Counted from the first letter of the stretch, positions 25,893 through 35,614 are shown. The stretch: DNA of 64,000 bases from Sinomonas gamaensis (GCF_005876955.1 NZ_SSCL01000008.1:1-64000), one strand, 5' to 3'. The notes: generated by a model not told the origin, from the letters alone. A program made the numbers and translations.

Positions 25893-28574
25893 CTACCACC
25901 CCACCAAAAGTTCATCTCGCGCTTGGAGATACGCCATGGTCGGAAGGTAATTCCCGTGCGTTGCGACGCGTGCCATGTACGAATCCGGCTCCATCTCAAG
26001 GGCCACCCGGTCCAGATTGTTCGGCATGGCCGAGTAGGAATAGCCCGGGAAGCCCAGGTAATCGGTGCGTCGCCAGAGGTTGATCCACACGGGTTGCGGG
26101 CGCGACGGGAGCGCGAACGCGCCGTTCGGAATGTGGAGCAGCTCGGTCAGTGGCGTGCCGGCGACGGAGGGCGCCGGGTTCGCCACAGGATGATCCCCGA
26201 GGTCCTTGCCCTTCCAGGGGTCGGCGGTCCAGAACGAAGGTGCGGCGATTCCGGGCGTGCCGAGCACCTCGGGCCCGAACAGCTCGGGGAAGAACCGCCC
26301 GAAGTACGGACGCAGCTGCATCCCGAACGTGAGCAGCCGCACGCGCCCGAGCAGGTCGGATTTGCCCAGCGCCGCGAGGTGGAACAGGGCGGCAACGCCG
26401 AGGACTGTGCCGAGGCTGTGGGTCGCGAGGAGGACTCGGCGCTGGGGAGCCGGCTTCCCGTCGGGCTCGAGCCAGCGCATCATCCGGTCCGCGAGCTCGG
26501 GCACGGCCCGCTCGGAGAAGCACGCGGGTCCGAACGGGTGCGCGGCCCGCGGCAGCCAGGCCATGAGGTCCCACAGGAGGCCGAGAGGACGCCCGCGGCC
26601 GGCGGTCGCGGCATTGGCGACGGCGGCGCTCACCACGGCGAGCGCACCGAGCACCACGCTGCTGAGTACCGCCCACTGGGCGAACGCGGAGAAGGCGGCA
26701 ACGCCGTCGTCCCCTCCGAAGACCGCTCTGAGTGCGCCGCGAATCCACGTCCACCGATCGGTGACGTCGCGCGCCTGCCGCATCACGGTGAACGCGAGGG
26801 AGACCGTGACGGTCACGCCGATCACCCAGCTCAGCGTGTAGAGCAGCGGCTCCGCCCGCTGCAGGAACGCGCTCGAGCGGCGCACGGCGTCGATCTCGCG
26901 TGCGAACACGGCCTCGGCCGGGTCGACGGGCGGGCTGTCGATGATCGCCTTGCGCAGCCCAAGCCATGCGAGCACGCACAGGAGGGCCCCGACGAACACC
27001 ACGATCAGCACGAGCACGCCGCCGAACGCCCAGAAGACGGTGGGGACGGCGATATCGTGCGCACCGGCGGGGATGGTGAGGTCCCGGAACAGCGGATCCG
27101 CGCGGTCCGAGCTCGACTGCAGCCGCCCGGCCCGGAGGTAGGAGCCGATGCCGAGGGCGACGGCGCTCGCCAGGAACGCCGCGATCACGAGCCCGAGGTA
27201 CATGAACACCCCCGGTCCCGCCCCATGCCACGCGTGCTCCTTCCGATGCGGGTCGCGGCGGCGGAGGACGAGGTACGGCAGCACGAACCCGAGCCCGCAG
27301 AGGACGACGACGGCAATCGCCAGGGCGTTGGCGCCCGCCCCGAGCGGATCGAGCCATCCGCCGACCACCACGACGAGCGCGGCGACGCCGACGGTGAGCA
27401 CCGCCGTCGCGATCCACTCGTTGTAGCCCGAGCGGACCACGCAGCCGACGGTAGCGAGGATCGTCAGGCACACGAGGATGACCGTGGGCGTGAGCTGCCC
27501 GGCGGTGAACGGCGAGGACGGATTCTCGTCCGACAGGCTTGCCTCGGTGATGAGGCAGCCGATGTACGTCGCGGTGGCCGCTGCGAGGAGGAGGAACGCC
27601 CACACGTGGCGGCTCGTCCAGAAGTCCGCGACGAGCGGCGGGTGGATCGAGCGCGCCCAGACCGCCACGACGAGCGCAACGACGCCCAGCTGCACCGAGG
27701 CGAGGATCAGGAGCGACGAGGCGGCGGCACCGTCGCGGCTGAGGGCGTCCGACATGAGGAGGATGACCACGAGGTGGATGCTCGCCGCGATGTGCAGCAT
27801 GCCGGTGGGCGAATTGATGCGGCGCCGCACCCAGAGGCTCGGGACGGCGAGCGCGAACGCGTCGCTCTCGGTCTGGTTGTCGAGGGCGCGGGCGGCGTCG
27901 CCCGCACGCGTGCGGAAGCGGACGTCGCTCACGAGCCCCAAGAGGGAGACGAGGACGACGGCGAGGATCGGCGCGAGCGAGAGTGCCGCCAGACGCTGTC
28001 CGCGGGTGAGTTCGCGGAGCCCGTCGAACTGCGACGGGAGGGCGCTGCAGACCTTCCAGCTGTTGGGCTGGCCTGTCGGCTGGAAGCACTGGACGGCCAC
28101 AAGGTCGAAGGCCACAGTGGAGACCGCGGAGACCAGGAGGAGGGTCAGGAGCAGGCCGAACAGCCGCACCACTCCCCCGCCGCTGCCTGTGCGGATCCCG
28201 CCTTCGCGGCTCGGATCGGGGCGGAACGAGCGCGCCCAGTAGGCCGCGTTCGCGAAGCCGAACGGGGCGATGAGGAACCAGCCGAGGTTGTAGACCACGC
28301 GCCCGACCTTGCCGAAGAAGCTGTTGCCCTTCGAGAACCTGTCCAGATTGCCCCAGCTATAGGCCTCGAGCCTGGTCTTCTGGCCGGGGAGCGGGGATTT
28401 CGGGGTGTAGAAGCCCGCAAGGTTGTCCCCGAGGGTGACGGCGCCCTCGTGAACCATCTGCAGGTTGTCCGTGGTGGTCCCGAGCATTTCCTGCGGCGGG
28501 GTGTTCCGGACGCCGTGGACGCGCAGCTCGAGGACTTCGAGCGAGGGACCGGTTCCATTCGGTGCTGTGGACAT
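25893..28574 (-). CDS. Polytopic membrane protein embedded in a split alpha/beta hydrolase
   Basis: An 893-aa protein. The first about 30 residues hold LEVLELRVHGVRNTPPQEML, an alpha/beta-hydrolase oxyanion-strand signature. About 13 hydrophobic helices then occupy roughly residues 95-680. The C-terminal about 180 residues hold a nucleophile elbow (LLATHSLGTVLG, Ser near 718), an Asp candidate in RRTDYLGFPG and a His candidate in ARVATHGNYLPT. The hydrolase fold therefore appears interrupted by a large membrane module. A membrane-anchored esterase/lipase-like enzyme is the best reading (inference). ATG 28574 begins exactly before the first strand. The longer upstream frame overlaps the ligase gene and is rejected. 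Confidence 0.75.
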   Translation of the reverse strand: MSTAPNGTGPSLEVLELRVHGVRNTPPQEMLGTTTDNLQMVHEGAVTLGDNLAGFYTPKSPLPGQKTRLEAYSWGNLDRFSKGNSFFGKVGRVVYNLGWFLIAPFGFANAAYWARSFRPDPSREGGIRTGSGGGVVRLFGLLLTLLLVSAVSTVAFDLVAVQCFQPTGQPNSWKVCSALPSQFDGLRELTRGQRLAALSLAPILAVVLVSLLGLVSDVRFRTRAGDAARALDNQTESDAFALAVPSLWVRRRINSPTGMLHIAASIHLVVILLMSDALSRDGAAASSLLILASVQLGVVALVVAVWARSIHPPLVADFWTSRHVWAFLLLAAATATYIGCLITEASLSDENPSSPFTAGQLTPTVILVCLTILATVGCVVRSGYNEWIATAVLTVGVAALVVVVGGWLDPLGAGANALAIAVVVLCGLGFVLPYLVLRRRDPHRKEHAWHGAGPGVFMYLGLVIAAFLASAVALGIGSYLRAGRLQSSSDRADPLFRDLTIPAGAHDIAVPTVFWAFGGVLVLIVVFVGALLCVLAWLGLRKAIIDSPPVDPAEAVFAREIDAVRRSSAFLQRAEPLLYTLSWVIGVTVTVSLAFTVMRQARDVTDRWTWIRGALRAVFGGDDGVAAFSAFAQWAVLSSVVLGALAVVSAAVANAATAGRGRPLGLLWDLMAWLPRAAHPFGPACFSERAVPELADRMMRWLEPDGKPAPQRRVLLATHSLGTVLGVAALFHLAALGKSDLLGRVRLLTFGMQLRPYFGRFFPELFGPEVLGTPGIAAPSFWTADPWKGKDLGDHPVANPAPSVAGTPLTELLHIPNGAFALPSRPQPVWINLWRRTDYLGFPGYSYSAMPNNLDRVALEMEPDSYMARVATHGNYLPTMAYLQARDELLVGW

Positions 28575-28636
28575 GATGCGTCTCCGTTGGAGATTCCCAG
28601 CACTTGCGACGATGGTACTCCTGCGCGGTCCAGGAA

Positions 28637-30001
28637 TTAATCCCCGGCTGCCTTCACCAGCGGGGCCTTTCCGAGCGCCGTCCGCTGGATTTCGTGCACC
28701 GGGATGATGTTCACCGGGGTCCCCACGACTCCCGCTCCCGCGAGGCCCAGCATGACGCGGTCGCGCAGGGCCCGTAGGTCGGTGCCGAGAGGGAGCCCGG
28801 CGAGGAGCACATCGAGGCCTTCCGGACGCTGCACCACCTGCCAGCCCGTCACGGGCGCGTCCTCGAGCGCGGCGTGGAATACATTCGGGTGGACGGGCAC
28901 CTCGGTCTCGCCCACCCGCAGATGCAGGACCTCCTCCGCACGCCCCTCCACCTTGGAGAGCAGCTCGAAGGATCTGCCGCACGGGCAGCCGCGACCATCA
29001 AGCCGAACTTCGTCCGACATCTCGTAGCGGATGAGCGGAAGCGTGCGGGAGAACAGGACCGTCACAAGGATGCGGTCCCCGGTGACGCCATGGGGCACCG
29101 GCCGGTAGTCCGCGTCGACCGGCTCGACGATCACCAGGTCCTCGTAGACGTGCTTCCGCCTCGCCGAGCACATGGAGGCAATGCCGGCGGTCTCGGTGGT
29201 GCCGTAGACGTCGAACGGCTCGCTGCCCCAGGCGGCCGCCATCTCCCGCGCGGCGCGCGAGCCGAGGACCTCGGACGCCGAGAGGACGGCCCGCGGCGCG
29301 ATCTGCAGCCGACCGCTGAGCTGCTCGGCCGCCAACGGCCAGAGCGCAGAGGGGTACCCGATGAGGAGGTCGGGGCGGAAGGCGTTGAGGCGGCCGACCG
29401 TCCGATCCGGAGGGTCCCCGGCATCGAGGCGGAGCGTCGGGAACAGCAACGAGTTGAACGTCGCCGACAGCACGGCTGACTGGTGGGTAGGCCAACGGGA
29501 AGTGACAATCGCCACGCGTGCCGGTCGGCGGATGAGCCCGGGCAGACCGGCCCAGCTCGGGATGCGCGTGTAGGAGGCGATGACCGAGGCCCACTCGCGG
29601 TGGTCCCACACGAACACGCCGCGACGCCCCGTGGTGCCCGCGCTCGCCGCGACCCACCAGCGGCCGCGCCACGGGACGGAGGGATCGCCGTCGTTCTCCA
29701 CCAACTCGCGGAGGTGGGCCTCGACATCTGCCAGCCGCAGGCTCGGGGCGGTGACGGCCTCGTCGAAGTGCTCCATGAGCTCGGCCTTCGTCACGGGCGG
29801 CAGAGCGGAGAGCGGCGCATGCTCCAGGCCGGCGTACCGGCGGCGGTAGAAAGCAGAATGGCCGACGGCGTACGCCCGCAGCCGCTCGAACGCCTCGGTT
29901 TGGTGGGCGGCAATCCGCGCGGGACTCCAGCGCTCGTGGAGTCGCCAGGCGGCCCGGAGCGCGAGGAGTCGAGCGAGAAGCTCGGCGTCCAGACCGCTCA
30001 T
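28637..30001 (-). CDS. Phenylacetate-CoA ligase/CapK-family AMP-forming enzyme
   Basis: A 454-aa adenylate-forming protein of the PaaK/CapK/coenzyme F390 synthetase-like group. It shows the P-loop SAGTTGRRGVFVW, the FDVYGTTETAGIASMCSA motif, LPLIRYEMSDEVRL, and a Cys-rich GRGCPCGRSFELL segment typical of this family. It probably activates a carboxylic acid as acyl-AMP or acyl-CoA. The substrate is unknown. ATG 30001 is chosen (MSGLDAELL), and a TTG two codons upstream is also in frame. It precedes the membrane hydrolase by 62 bp on the same strand, so the two may cooperate in envelope acyl chemistry. Confidence 0.85.
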   Translation of the reverse strand: MSGLDAELLARLLALRAAWRLHERWSPARIAAHQTEAFERLRAYAVGHSAFYRRRYAGLEHAPLSALPPVTKAELMEHFDEAVTAPSLRLADVEAHLRELVENDGDPSVPWRGRWWVAASAGTTGRRGVFVWDHREWASVIASYTRIPSWAGLPGLIRRPARVAIVTSRWPTHQSAVLSATFNSLLFPTLRLDAGDPPDRTVGRLNAFRPDLLIGYPSALWPLAAEQLSGRLQIAPRAVLSASEVLGSRAAREMAAAWGSEPFDVYGTTETAGIASMCSARRKHVYEDLVIVEPVDADYRPVPHGVTGDRILVTVLFSRTLPLIRYEMSDEVRLDGRGCPCGRSFELLSKVEGRAEEVLHLRVGETEVPVHPNVFHAALEDAPVTGWQVVQRPEGLDVLLAGLPLGTDLRALRDRVMLGLAGAGVVGTPVNIIPVHEIQRTALGKAPLVKAAGD

Positions 30002-30081
30002 GCACAAAGGCTAGAGATCTCCGACTCTGTCAGCTAGAGTTCGCGGACCCGGAAACGCCCTCTCGGGAGTACCCTTCGGCC

Positions 30082-30864
30082 ATGACGTTGGAGCGGTGGC
30101 GGAGCCTGTCCGAGTGGCCGATGATCGGCGCGGCGGTGGTGTTCCTCGTGGCGTATTCCGTCCAGGTGATCGCGAACCTCCGGGAAGAGGAAGGGGTCTG
30201 GGCCGAGGCCCTTGTCTTTGCCTCGTGGGCCGTCTTCCTCGTGGACTACAGTGTGCAGCTCTACCTTGCCCCGGACCGCCGCCGTTGGTTCGTCCGCAAC
30301 CTGCATGAGCTCGCCATCCTCCTCCTCCCGGCCCTCCGCCCGCTGCGCCTTCTGCGGCTCATCACGTTCCTGCGGGTCGTGCACAACAGGGCCGGCGACG
30401 TGCTCCGCGGACGGCTGCTCCTCTATGTGGTGGCTTCCGCGGTCATGCTGGTCTATTGCGGGGCCCTCGCGGCCGAGGACGTCGAGCAGAACGTGCCGGG
30501 CTCGAACATCCGCTCATTCGGCTCCGCCATCTGGTGGGCCCTCGAGACGATCACCACCGTGGGCTACGGTGATCATTATCCGGTCACCGTCGTGGGGCGC
30601 TTCGTCGCTGCGGCTCTCATGATCGCGGGCATCGCCGTCCTCGGTGTGGTGACCGCGTCGATCGCCACCTGGCTCGTCACCAGCATCACCGCGGCCGCCG
30701 CGGAGGAGGTCGAAAACGAGGTGGAGGAGGTCGAGGCCGAGGTCGAAGCGCTCGACGAGTCGATCGAGGCGAAGATCGATGCCCTGAGCAGGCAGGTCGC
30801 ACAGTTGACCGCCGCGTTCGAGGCACTCCGCGATCAGAAACCCCAAGAATCCGGGGTTGAGTGA
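30082..30864 (+). CDS. Voltage-gated-type potassium channel subunit
   Basis: A 260-aa Kv-like channel. Hydrophobic segments near 16-32, 47-63 and 115-130, an Arg-rich S4-like segment ALRPLRLLRLITFLRVV (about 84-100), then the pore loop with selectivity filter TITTVGYGDHYPVT (TVGYGD near 158) and a final helix. The cytoplasmic tail (about 208-255) is a strongly acidic heptad coiled coil (EVENEVEEVEAEVEALDES), likely for tetramer assembly. It should form a K+-selective tetramer in the cell membrane. Confidence 0.92.
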   Translation: MTLERWRSLSEWPMIGAAVVFLVAYSVQVIANLREEEGVWAEALVFASWAVFLVDYSVQLYLAPDRRRWFVRNLHELAILLLPALRPLRLLRLITFLRVVHNRAGDVLRGRLLLYVVASAVMLVYCGALAAEDVEQNVPGSNIRSFGSAIWWALETITTVGYGDHYPVTVVGRFVAAALMIAGIAVLGVVTASIATWLVTSITAAAAEEVENEVEEVEAEVEALDESIEAKIDALSRQVAQLTAAFEALRDQKPQESGVE

Positions 30865-30892
30865 AGAAATTCAGAATACTTATGCAAAACCC

Positions 30893-30920
30893 TTGATTCG
30901 CTAAAGATCTTCACTATAGT
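30893..30920 (+). promoter_or_regulatory. Promoter of the XRE-cupin regulator gene
   Basis: TTGATT (30893-30898) and TATAGT (30915-30920) with a 16-bp spacer lie in a locally A/T-rich stretch, 34 bp before the start codon. Confidence 0.65.
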
Positions 30921-30954
30921 TGTGTGAGTCAGGTCACCGAACGGAGCTGAACAC

Positions 30955-31560
30955 ATGACTACCGAGAGCGTCACGCAGACTCCCGCCGCAACAGGGGCCC
31001 TCTTGGCCTCGGTCGGCGCGAAGGTCCGCGCGCGCCGCAAGGACCTCGGGATGACGCTGGCCCAGCTCTCGGACGCCACGGGCCTCAGCCAGGCAATCGT
31101 CAGCCAGATCGAGCGAGGATTGGCCAACCCCTCGTTCACCACTCTGGCCCAGCTTGCCCATGGCCTCGACATCCCGGTCGGCCGCTTCTTCGCGGGCCAG
31201 CCGGACAGCGCCTCCCCCGTGGTGAGGCGCCACGAACGGCGGAACCTCCGCGGGGTGACCCGGGAGTCCGTGGGCGAAGCCGTCCACGAGCTCCTCACGC
31301 CGAGCACCAACGGCGCCCTCGAGGTCCAATGGATCGTGACGCCGCCCGGACACGACACCAGCGCCACGCCCTTCCACCACAGCGGCGAGGAATTCTGCCT
31401 CGTCATCTCTGGCAAGAAGGACGTGTATCTCGATGGAGTCCGCTACAGCCTCAGCGAAGGCGACTCCATTACGTATTCCTCCGAAATCCCCCACTGGTAC
31501 GCGAACAGCTACGAAGAGGTCTGCGTAGCGATCTGGGTCAGCGCCCCCCACGCGTGGTAA
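30955..31560 (+). CDS. XRE-family regulator with C-terminal cupin domain
   Basis: A 201-aa transcription factor. A helix-turn-helix (GMTLAQLSDATGLSQAIVSQ, about 33-52) is followed by a small-molecule-binding cupin (PFHHSGEEFCLVISGKKDV and SLSEGDSITYSSEIPHWYAN, with conserved His/Glu positions). Such proteins are typical repressors of adjacent catabolic or transport genes and sense the substrate through the cupin. It sits first in the direction of the MFS-to-ALDH cluster, 120 bp before the transporter, and a GGAGC element precedes ATG 30955. Confidence 0.9.
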   Translation: MTTESVTQTPAATGALLASVGAKVRARRKDLGMTLAQLSDATGLSQAIVSQIERGLANPSFTTLAQLAHGLDIPVGRFFAGQPDSASPVVRRHERRNLRGVTRESVGEAVHELLTPSTNGALEVQWIVTPPGHDTSATPFHHSGEEFCLVISGKKDVYLDGVRYSLSEGDSITYSSEIPHWYANSYEEVCVAIWVSAPHAW

Positions 31561-31680
31561 TTCCCGCCACTCGCCAATTCCCGCTTCATCGGAGCTGACC
31601 CTTACCCTCTTACCCCTTTCGCACCGCCCTGCGATGCGTCATACCCTCGCGCGCCCTTCCGGCGCAGCAAAGGACCTCTC

Positions 31681-32979
31681 ATGATCGAGAACGTGGTCAA
31701 AGTTGACCCTTCTACCTCTCGGCGCTTCTCGCCCGAAGTCCGTCGAGGCCTCCTCGGCCTCGGCCTCGGAAATGCCCTCGAATGGTACGACTGGATGGTC
31801 TTCGGGCTCCTCTCGGCCTTCATCGGCCCCAATTTCTTCCCTGACCGGGATCCGCTCTCGGCAACGCTCAATACGCTCGCGGTCTTCGCCGTCGGCTTCG
31901 CCTTCCGCCCGCTGGGCGGGGTACTCCTCGGCCTCTTCGCCGACCGCATCGGCCGCCGGCGCGTCATGCTCACCTCGATCCTCCTCATGGCGAGCACCAC
32001 CCTCCTCATCGCCGTCACGCCGAGCTATTCGGTGATCGGCGTGTGGTCCGGCGTGATCCTCGTGGTCTCCCGCATCATCCAGGGCATCTCCACCGGCATC
32101 GAAGCGCCGCTGTCCACTTCCCACGCCGTGGAACTCGCCCCCGAAGGGCGCGAGGGCATGGTGGCCGGGATGATGAGCCTCTACGTGAACATCGGCATCC
32201 TCATGGCCTCGCTCGTGAGCTTCCTGTGCAGCCTCACGCTCGGCGGCGCCGCGATGGGCTCGTGGGGATGGCGGGTGCCGTTCATCATCGGCGCGGTGTT
32301 CGGCGTCGTCGTCCTCTACCTGCGGCGGGCGCTGCCCGAGACGCTGCGGGCAGAGGAACTCGCCGAAGCATCCGGCACTACCGTCTGGTCCGGCATCCGC
32401 AAGCACTGGCTCGGCGTCCTCGCGATCATCTTCGTGGTCGGCGCAGCCCAGGCCTACAACTACGCGTGGAACACCGGCCTGCCCACCGCGGCCCGGAGCA
32501 ACTTCAAGGAAGACCCCACGATCGTGTTCGCGCTCACCACGGCCCTCGCCGTCGTCCTCGTGGTCGGCAGCTGGGTGGTGGGCAAGCTCACGGACGGCAA
32601 GGCGATGTCCCGGTGGTTCATCGTGACCCGGCTCCTCGCGATCCCCTCGGTGTTCCTCATGCTGCTCTACGTGCGGCCCGGGATCGGCGGCTTCGCGGCG
32701 GTGCTGCTCGGCGGCTCGATCGTCCTGGTCCTCAACATGACCATCTACAACGTGGTGAGCACCTCGCTCATGCCGAAGAACATCCGCGGCACCGGGGTGG
32801 CCCTCGGCTACGGAATCGGCGTCGCGCTCTTCGGCGGCACCGCGTCCTACCTCCTCGTGTGGTTCCAGTCCCTCCACGCCGACTGGATCTTCCCCACCTA
32901 CGTGGCCGTGCTCTCGGCCCTGAGCGTCATCTTCTACGTCCTCGCCCGTCGCTCGTCCGGCATCTTCGTCGGCAAGTGA
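31681..32979 (+). CDS. MFS transporter, metabolite:H+ symporter (MHS) type
   Basis: A 432-aa 12-helix major facilitator. GLGLGNALEWYDWMVFGLLS in helix 1, LADR-equivalent FADRIGRRRVMLTS between helices 2 and 3, and IIQGISTGIEAPLSTSHAVE match the MHS subfamily (alpha-ketoglutarate, citrate, shikimate and proline/betaine permeases). It likely imports an organic acid or zwitterion that feeds the enzymes downstream. The exact substrate is unknown. ATG 31681 follows AAAGGAC. The FAD oxidoreductase begins 23 bp after its stop. Confidence 0.9.
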   Translation: MIENVVKVDPSTSRRFSPEVRRGLLGLGLGNALEWYDWMVFGLLSAFIGPNFFPDRDPLSATLNTLAVFAVGFAFRPLGGVLLGLFADRIGRRRVMLTSILLMASTTLLIAVTPSYSVIGVWSGVILVVSRIIQGISTGIEAPLSTSHAVELAPEGREGMVAGMMSLYVNIGILMASLVSFLCSLTLGGAAMGSWGWRVPFIIGAVFGVVVLYLRRALPETLRAEELAEASGTTVWSGIRKHWLGVLAIIFVVGAAQAYNYAWNTGLPTAARSNFKEDPTIVFALTTALAVVLVVGSWVVGKLTDGKAMSRWFIVTRLLAIPSVFLMLLYVRPGIGGFAAVLLGGSIVLVLNMTIYNVVSTSLMPKNIRGTGVALGYGIGVALFGGTASYLLVWFQSLHADWIFPTYVAVLSALSVIFYVLARRSSGIFVGK

Positions 32980-33002
32980 GCCTGCAAGTAAGGAATCACC
33001 CC

Positions 33003-34382
33003 ATGCAATCCCTCGATCTCCGTGTGCGCTCGGAAGAGCTCGCGGCACCCATCGTCAACCGATCGCAGGTCCTCGTGGTCGGCGGCGGCCCGGCGGGCGT
33101 CGCCGCCGCGGTCAGCGCGGCCCGGTCCGGCGCGAGCGTCACGCTCCTCGAGCGCTACTCCTACCTCGGCGGCCTCGCCTCGGGCGGCATGGTGCTCGTG
33201 CTCGACGACATGGTCAACGGTCCCGAGATCACCGTCACCGGGATCGTCTCGGAGTACGTCGAGCGGCTTCAGGCCGCGGGCCTGGCCGTCGTCCCGCCGA
33301 AGGAGGACCGCCGCACGTCGCAGGAGCTCTGGAACAAGTGGGGCCGCTACGGCACCTTCGACTTCCACTCGCACTCCACGCCAAAGCCCATCTGCTACGC
33401 CGCCGCCTTCGATCCGGACGGGTGGAAGCGCGTCTCGAACGACCTGGTCCGCGAGGCCGGGGTCACGCTGCGGCTGCACTCGTGGTTCTCGCGGCCGATC
33501 GTCGATGAGGGTCCGGACGGCAACGGCGTGATGAAGGGCGTCGTCGTCGAGACGAAGGCAGGTCCGCAGGCGTACCTCGCCGACGTCGTCATCGACACCA
33601 CGGGCGACATCGACGTCGCCTCCCGTGCGGGCGCCAAGTACGCCCACGATTCCTACATCACCACCCTCGTCTTCCGCCTCGGGGGCGTGGACACCGCCGA
33701 GGCCGAGCGCTTCGAGCAGGAGAATCCGAAGGAGGCCCGCGCCATCAACCGCCGCATCAAGCGGCTGCTCGGCGGCGCCTGGGAGCTGTGGTGGCTCAAG
33801 ACCCCGCTCGAGGGCGTGGTGTGGTGCAACGCGCCGCACATGTCGGGGTACGACGGCGTGGACCCCGGCGATCTGACGGCCGCCGAGTTCGCGGCGCGGG
33901 ACCGGATCACCGAGGCCGTCGCGTACGTCAAGGAGAACCTGCCCGGCTTCGCGAACGCCTACCTCCTCGACGCCGCACCCCAGCTGGGCGTGCGCCAGAC
34001 GCGGCTTCTTGAGGGCGAGTACGTCATGACGAAGGACGACGTCGTCACTCGCCGCCACTTCGCCGATACCGTGGCGCGTGGCCGGGACTACTACTACCCC
34101 TACCGCTCGCTCCTTCCGCGCGAGGTCGACCAGCTCCTGGTCGCCGGCCGCCACTACTCGGCGACGCCGGAAGCGCAGAAGATGAGCCGCGAGATCCCGC
34201 CGTGCATGGCCATGGGCCAGGCCGTCGGCGTCGCTGCAGGGCTCGCCGTCTCGAACGGCGCGCTCGTCCGCCATGTGGATCCCCGCGAGATCCAGGTGGG
34301 GATGCGGCAGCAGGGCGCGGATCCCGGCGACGTCCCCTCGGCGAACGCGACGATCGACGCACTCGTGGGGGTGGGGGCATGA
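33003..34382 (+). CDS. FAD-dependent oxidoreductase (FAD_oxidored family)
   Basis: A 459-aa flavoprotein. FAD binding at the N-terminus is seen in VLVVGGGPAGVAAAVSAARS (about 23-42), followed by LLERYSYLGGLASGGMV. ADVVIDTTGDIDVASRAG is the second conserved FAD/substrate segment, and LLVAGRHYSATPEAQKMSRE with CMAMGQAVGVAAGLA completes FAD binding near the C-terminus. It probably dehydrogenates the imported substrate or a derivative. The start is ATG 33003. The frame runs back through the MFS gene without a stop, which is why longer readings must be rejected. It overlaps the CoA-transferase start by ATGA. Confidence 0.85.
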   Translation: MQSLDLRVRSEELAAPIVNRSQVLVVGGGPAGVAAAVSAARSGASVTLLERYSYLGGLASGGMVLVLDDMVNGPEITVTGIVSEYVERLQAAGLAVVPPKEDRRTSQELWNKWGRYGTFDFHSHSTPKPICYAAAFDPDGWKRVSNDLVREAGVTLRLHSWFSRPIVDEGPDGNGVMKGVVVETKAGPQAYLADVVIDTTGDIDVASRAGAKYAHDSYITTLVFRLGGVDTAEAERFEQENPKEARAINRRIKRLLGGAWELWWLKTPLEGVVWCNAPHMSGYDGVDPGDLTAAEFAARDRITEAVAYVKENLPGFANAYLLDAAPQLGVRQTRLLEGEYVMTKDDVVTRRHFADTVARGRDYYYPYRSLLPREVDQLLVAGRHYSATPEAQKMSREIPPCMAMGQAVGVAAGLAVSNGALVRHVDPREIQVGMRQQGADPGDVPSANATIDALVGVGA

Positions 34383-35614
34383 GCGTCGTCACGGCCGAGC
34401 ATCCCCGCGTCTCCCCAGACTCCGACCCGACGGCGGCTCTCCCCCTGGACGGCATCAAGATCGTCGACTTCACCCAGGTCTTCATGGGCCCGAGCTGCAC
34501 GCAGCTGCTCGGCGACTTCGGGGCCGACGTCATCAAGATCGAGCGCCCGGGCAGCGGGGACATCTCCCGCAACTCGTTCCCTGACCCCGACGGCCAGGAC
34601 AACCCGATCTTCCTGTCGATCAACCGGAACAAGCGGAGCATCAGCGTCGACACCCGCACGGACGAGGGCCGGGAGGTGATCGCTCGCCTCATCGCCGATG
34701 CCGACGTCGTCGTCAGCAATTTCCGCGCGGGCGTCATGGAGCGCATGGGGTTCGGCTACGACGACGTCCGCCGCACCAACCCCGGCATCATCTGGGCCTC
34801 GGGCACGGGCTTCGGTCCCGAAGGCCCGTATTCCCACAAGGGCGGGCAGGACGCGATCGCGCAGGCCTACTCGGGCGTCATGTGGCGCAGGGACCGCGAG
34901 GACCTGCCGCCGTCGATCTACCCGACCACCCTGTGCGACTACATCACGGGCATGCACCTGCTCCAGGGCATCCTGCTGGCGCTGCGCACCCGCGAGTCGT
35001 CTGGGACAGGCCAGAAGGTCGAGGTCACCATGTACGACTCGATGCTGCACCTGCAGATGCAGGAGGCGTGCATGCAGCTCAACCGCGGCTACGAGGTCAA
35101 CTGGGGCGCCATGCCGCTCAGCGGGGTGTTCGAGACGACCGACGGCGCGGTGTGCATGGTCGGCGGCTTCACGCAGGACCCGCTCCGGCACATTTCGCAG
35201 GCACTCGGCCTCAACGAGGACCTCACACAGCGTCCGGAGTTCGCGAACCTCGAGAAGCAGTTCGAGAACAAGCCGGCGCTCCAGGCGATCTTCCGCGAGC
35301 GCTTCGCGACGAACAGCACCGCGTACTGGACGGACAGGCTCGAGCGCGAAGGGCTGCTCAACGCTCCCGTGCACACCCTGGAGCAGACGCTCGCCGATGA
35401 GCAGACGCGCGTCAACGGCATGATCGTCGAGGCCGAGCATCCGAGCGTCGGAACGGTCCGCATGCTCAACGCGCCGATCCGGCTCTCGGAGACCCCCGCG
35501 TCCGTGCGCCGCGTGGCGCCGCGACTCGGCGAGCACAACGCCGAGGTCCTGCGGGAGAACGGCTTCGACGAGGAGACGATCGCGCGTCTGCAGGAGCTGG
35601 GGGTGCTGCGATGA
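34379..35614 (+). CDS. CaiB/BaiF family (class III) CoA-transferase
   Basis: A 411-aa CoA-transferase. LPLDGIKIVDFTQVFMGPSC, the CoA-binding region DFGADVIKIERPGSGD, and the catalytic aspartate in PTTLCDYITGMHLLQG (Asp187) are family hallmarks. It moves CoA from an acyl-CoA donor to a free carboxylate through an aspartyl-CoA anhydride. ATG 34379 overlaps the FAD gene (ATGA), and the end overlaps the enoyl-CoA hydratase start. Together these genes make a CoA-thioester pathway, resembling but not proving a carnitine-type CaiB-CaiD module. Confidence 0.92.
   Translation: MSVVTAEHPRVSPDSDPTAALPLDGIKIVDFTQVFMGPSCTQLLGDFGADVIKIERPGSGDISRNSFPDPDGQDNPIFLSINRNKRSISVDTRTDEGREVIARLIADADVVVSNFRAGVMERMGFGYDDVRRTNPGIIWASGTGFGPEGPYSHKGGQDAIAQAYSGVMWRRDREDLPPSIYPTTLCDYITGMHLLQGILLALRTRESSGTGQKVEVTMYDSMLHLQMQEACMQLNRGYEVNWGAMPLSGVFETTDGAVCMVGGFTQDPLRHISQALGLNEDLTQRPEFANLEKQFENKPALQAIFRERFATNSTAYWTDRLEREGLLNAPVHTLEQTLADEQTRVNGMIVEAEHPSVGTVRMLNAPIRLSETPASVRRVAPRLGEHNAEVLRENGFDEETIARLQELGVLR

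Noticed and set aside
25071-28640. 1189-aa plus-strand ORF opposite the membrane hydrolase
   Set aside because: Charged low-complexity antisense frame; the minus strand encodes clear membrane helices and a Ser-hydrolase motif.
32043-33002. N-terminal extension of the FAD oxidoreductase through the MFS gene
   Set aside because: Same-strand out-of-frame reading of the transporter; Arg/Gly-rich and without domain, while ATG 33003 directly precedes the FAD fold.
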